This document shows, piece by piece, positions 6,267 to 8,078 of a stretch of 8,078 nt of DNA. The stretch lies in assembly GCA_964450185.1 (NCBI GenBank), contig CAYVCL010000104.1, positions 1 to 8,078 on the forward strand, in the 5' to 3' direction. Position 1 is the first letter of the stretch. The number at the start of each line of letters is the position of its first letter. The notes beneath the pieces are model-generated. The model searched no databases and was not told the origin of the DNA. It saw only the letters and a list, made by a program, of their open reading frames with translations. Origin of the DNA: RUG11237 sp964450185 (lineage in GTDB: Bacteria > Bacillota > Clostridia > Lachnospirales > Lachnospiraceae). The translations under genes were made by a program, and so were the position numbers.

Positions 6267-6289
6267 AGATTGTATACAGAATACAATCT
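6267..6289 (+). promoter_or_regulatory. Candidate operator: perfect 9-bp inverted repeat at the ispE transcription start
   Basis: AGATTGTAT (6267-6275) and ATACAATCT (6281-6289) are perfect inverted repeats around a 5-base centre. The palindrome starts immediately after the -10 box and spans the predicted start site, a position from which a bound protein would block RNA polymerase. The core TTGTAT/ATACAA resembles sites of FadR/FCD-type GntR regulators, and just such a regulator is encoded in the same unit. Autoregulation is inferred. A hairpin at the mRNA 5' end is the alternative, but most of the left arm would not be transcribed. Confidence 0.5.
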
Positions 6290-6295
6290 GCCAAC

Positions 6296-6303
6296 AGGAG
6301 GAG
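6296..6303 (+). promoter_or_regulatory. Ribosome binding site fixing the ispE start
   Basis: AGGAGGAG (6296-6303) lies five bases before the ATG at 6309. It rules out the in-frame GTG at 6249, whose extra 20 codons would run across the promoter and the inverted repeat. Confidence 0.85.
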
Positions 6304-6308
6304 TAAGC

Positions 6309-7178
6309 ATGGATGAAATTAATTTAAAAGCACTGGCGAAAATCAATCTTTCTTTGGATGTAGTACGTAGAAGAGAAGATGGGTATCACGAAGTACGCAT
6401 GATTATGCAGACAATCAATCTGTACGATAAACTGGAAATTAAAAAGAGTGAGGAACCGGGCATACAGATTACCACCAACAGCAGCTTTTTACCAACCAAT
6501 GAAAATAATCTGGTGTACAAAGCGGCAGATTTATTGAAAAAGGAATTTAATATTCAGGAGGGAATCTCCATACATCTGCATAAATTTATTCCGGTAGCAG
6601 CCGGAATGGCAGGAGGAAGTTCTGATGCAGCGGCAGTGTTGTACGGTGTTAATAAATTGTTTGATTTAAAACTTTCCAAAAAGCAATTACAGGAGCGAGG
6701 CGTAAAAATCGGCGCAGATGTTCCGTATTGCATTATGCGTGGTACAGCACTGGCAGAAGGAATCGGAGAGAAGCTTACCAGATTGCCGTCAGCACCAGAC
6801 TGCTACGTGGTAATTGCAAAACCGGGCATCAGTGTTTCTACAAAATTTGTTTATGAAAATCTTCATGCCAATGAATTGGAATATCATCCGGATATCGATG
6901 GAATGATAGAACAGATAAAAGACGGAAATTTATATGGCATGGCTGAAAAAATGGGAAATGTTTTGGAAACGGTTACCATCAAAGAATATCCGGTAATTGA
7001 AGATATCAAAAATGTGATGAAAGAAAACGGTGCAATCAATGCCATGATGAGCGGAAGCGGCCCTACTGTATTTGGTCTTTTCGACACAGAGCAGGCAGCA
7101 AAACAGGCATATGAAGCACTGGAAAAGAATCCGGACGTGAAAAAACTTTATCTTACAACTATGTTTCACAACAAATAA
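6309..7178 (+). CDS. ispE: 4-diphosphocytidyl-2-C-methyl-D-erythritol kinase (IspE)
   Basis: IspE is a GHMP-family cytosolic kinase of the MEP pathway. It phosphorylates the 2-hydroxyl of CDP-methylerythritol with ATP on the way to isopentenyl diphosphate, and so to undecaprenyl phosphate and quinones. The 289 residues are of normal length. Landmarks: AKINLSLDV (10-18), with K11 matching the catalytic lysine of E. coli IspE; DGYHEV (24-29); the glycine-rich ATP loop PVAAGMAGGSSDAAA (95-109); IGADVPYC (134-141), with D137 matching the catalytic aspartate; and SGSGPTVF (248-255). All expected catalytic residues are present. It is the first gene of a unit with the FCD-type regulator 22 bases downstream, behind a promoter overlapped by an operator-like palindrome. 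If the regulator acts there, ispE would be under metabolite-responsive control, which is not a standard feature of this pathway. Confidence 0.96.
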   Translation: MDEINLKALAKINLSLDVVRRREDGYHEVRMIMQTINLYDKLEIKKSEEPGIQITTNSSFLPTNENNLVYKAADLLKKEFNIQEGISIHLHKFIPVAAGMAGGSSDAAAVLYGVNKLFDLKLSKKQLQERGVKIGADVPYCIMRGTALAEGIGEKLTRLPSAPDCYVVIAKPGISVSTKFVYENLHANELEYHPDIDGMIEQIKDGNLYGMAEKMGNVLETVTIKEYPVIEDIKNVMKENGAINAMMSGSGPTVFGLFDTEQAAKQAYEALEKNPDVKKLYLTTMFHNK

Positions 7179-7200
7179 GTGATTTAGAAAGGAGCCTACA

Positions 7201-7875
7201 ATGCAGGATTCATTAAGCGTAAATATGAATGAGTATCTTCCCTTAAGGGATGTGGTATTTAATACTTTACGTCAGGCGATTTTAAAAGGGGAATTGAACC
7301 CCGGCGAACGTTTGATGGAAATACAGCTTGCCCAGAGATTGGGTGTAAGCCGTACTCCAATCAGAGAAGCAATCCGTAAACTGGAATTGGAAGGTCTGGT
7401 AGTGATGATTCCAAGAAAAGGTGCGGAAGTAGCCAAAATTACAGAAAAAAGCATGCAGGACGTATTAGAAGTAAGACGTGCTTTAGAAGGTCTGGCAATC
7501 CAGCTTGCCTGTGGAAGAATAACCAAGGAAGAAATCGGAAATTTAGAAATTCAGGGAAAGAAATTTGTAGAAGCGGTAGAAACCGGAGATTTGGTTTTTA
7601 TGGCAGAAGCCGATGAAGCCTTTCACGCAGTCATCTACAACGCAACCCAGAATGACCGTCTAATCTCCATTTTAAACAACCTGCGTGAGCAAATGTACCG
7701 TTATCGTGTAGAATACATCAAAGACACCAGTATTCATCCGATTATTTTAAAAGAACATGAAGAAATCATAAGAACAGTAAAAAAACGCGACGAAGAAGAA
7801 GCCTTCCACGCAATCTGCACCCACATCGACAACCAGGAGGAGGCTATTCGCAAGTATATTAAGGCGTTGAAATAG
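7201..7875 (+). CDS. GntR-family transcriptional regulator, FadR/FCD subfamily
   Basis: This 224-residue DNA-binding regulator has an N-terminal GntR winged helix-turn-helix (about 12-78), including LRQAILKGELNPGERLME (23-40) and the recognition region LGVSRTPIREAIRKLELEGL (48-67). A C-terminal FCD ligand domain covers about 85-215. The four residues that usually bind metal in FCD domains are all present: D138, H142, H186 and H208. The effector is therefore probably a small carboxylate or similar molecule coordinated by a metal ion, but its identity cannot be read from sequence. The ATG at 7201 follows AAAGGAG (7188-7194). With 22 bases from the ispE stop and no terminator between, it should be co-transcribed with ispE. 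The palindrome at 6267-6289 is the obvious candidate binding site. No transporter or catabolic gene, the usual partners of such regulators, is in view. Confidence 0.93.
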   Translation: MQDSLSVNMNEYLPLRDVVFNTLRQAILKGELNPGERLMEIQLAQRLGVSRTPIREAIRKLELEGLVVMIPRKGAEVAKITEKSMQDVLEVRRALEGLAIQLACGRITKEEIGNLEIQGKKFVEAVETGDLVFMAEADEAFHAVIYNATQNDRLISILNNLREQMYRYRVEYIKDTSIHPIILKEHEEIIRTVKKRDEEEAFHAICTHIDNQEEAIRKYIKALK

Positions 7876-7907
7876 GTGGGGCATTTAAGATTTGTGGTGG
7901 CGGGACG

Positions 7908-7976
7908 CCCCAAGGATAGAGAGAAGCTTCCAGAGCAGAATAAAACAGCTCTGGAAGCTTCTCTCTATCCTTGGGG
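7908..7976. repeat. Perfect 29-bp inverted repeat with 11-base loop
   Basis: The arms 7908-7936 and 7948-7976 are exact reverse complements over 29 bases (16 of 29 pairs are G-C), around the loop AGAATAAAACA (7937-7947). Each arm also contains the small palindrome GAAGCTTC (7923-7930 and 7954-7961). It begins 32 bases after the gntR stop. Neither strand continues into a T-tract (plus: TTGTGACTTGG), so it is not a typical intrinsic terminator despite its place. It may be a termination or mRNA-stabilising hairpin, or a copy of a dispersed palindromic element. Confidence 0.95.
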
Positions 7977-8040
7977 TTGTGACTTGGCAATTAGAGCAAT
8001 AGAAAAGGGGATGCTTAGATGTTAAATGGTTGGAAATAGG

Positions 8041-8070
8041 TTGAATTTATCCTAGGGAAAGTGATATACT
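8041..8070 (+). promoter_or_regulatory. Predicted promoter for a gene beyond the window
   Basis: TTGAAT (8041-8046) and TATACT (8065-8070) are 18 bases apart, and the -10 carries an upstream TGA (8062-8064) as in extended -10 promoters. It points out of the right edge, so the gene it serves is not visible. Confidence 0.5.
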
Positions 8071-8078
8071 AATTATAT

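Larger units (their letters stand above)
7876..8078. other. Intergenic region without a gene
   Basis: The last 203 bases hold no credible coding region; the ATGs near 8011 and 8019 open only a few codons. The region contains a long perfect inverted repeat (7908-7976), a shorter alternative pairing TGGGGC/GCCCCA (7877-7882 with 7907-7912) that would compete for the base of that repeat, and a promoter-like sequence at 8041-8070. No ordinary intrinsic terminator with a U-tract is visible after gntR. Confidence 0.7.

Noticed and set aside
6249..6308. GTG-initiated 20-codon extension of ispE
   Set aside because: It runs through the TATAAT -10 and the inverted repeat, has no Shine-Dalgarno, and the ATG at 6309 has a strong one and gives the normal IspE N-terminus.
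7908..7976. Classical rho-independent terminator for gntR
   Set aside because: The stem is strong enough, but the following bases TTGTGACTTGG and the minus-strand tail contain no U-tract, so it is listed as an inverted repeat of unknown role.

Overview
The window looks like chromosomal backbone of an AT-rich, spore-forming Clostridia, most likely a Lachnospiraceae species. The grounds are strong AGGAGG-type ribosome binding sites, a SipL-type spore coat gene (DUF3794 repeats plus C-terminal LysM), an MEP-pathway ispE, and protein sequences that read like that family. No phage, transposase, CRISPR, tRNA or rRNA gene is visible.

Layout. (1) Positions 96-2572, plus strand: a good housekeeping promoter followed by ddl (D-Ala-D-Ala ligase) and murF. 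These are the two consecutive steps that make the D-Ala-D-Ala dipeptide and attach it to the UDP-MurNAc-tripeptide, and they are joined by a stop codon that lies inside the next Shine-Dalgarno. (2) Positions 2573-2630: a hairpin shared by convergent murF and plsC. (3) Positions 2635-3375, minus strand: a PlsC-type acyltransferase with its own promoter. (4) Positions 3462-5496, plus strand: a two-gene unit headed by a sequence that closely matches a mother-cell sigma-E promoter. It encodes a small PrcB-like lipoprotein and a SipL-like spore morphogenesis protein. (5) Positions 5495-5530: a strong bidirectional terminator. (6) Positions 5543-6142, minus strand: a conserved-looking 199-residue protein of unknown function with a Thr-rich N-terminus. 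(7) Positions 6239-7875, plus strand: a promoter with a perfect 9-bp inverted repeat just after its -10, then ispE and an FCD-type GntR regulator. (8) Positions 7876-8078: no gene; a perfect 29-bp inverted repeat without a U-tract, then a promoter pointing out of the window.

Functionally, ddl-murF (peptidoglycan precursor), plsC (phospholipid) and ispE (isoprenoid precursor, hence undecaprenyl phosphate) all feed envelope synthesis, while the prcB-like/sipL unit belongs to the spore envelope. The points most worth following are the sigma-E-like promoter that places an uncharacterised lipoprotein with sipL, the operator-like palindrome before ispE-gntR, the unknown 199-residue protein with a sigma-D-like -10, and the unexplained 29-bp hairpin. 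I did not find a clearly novel multi-gene system.
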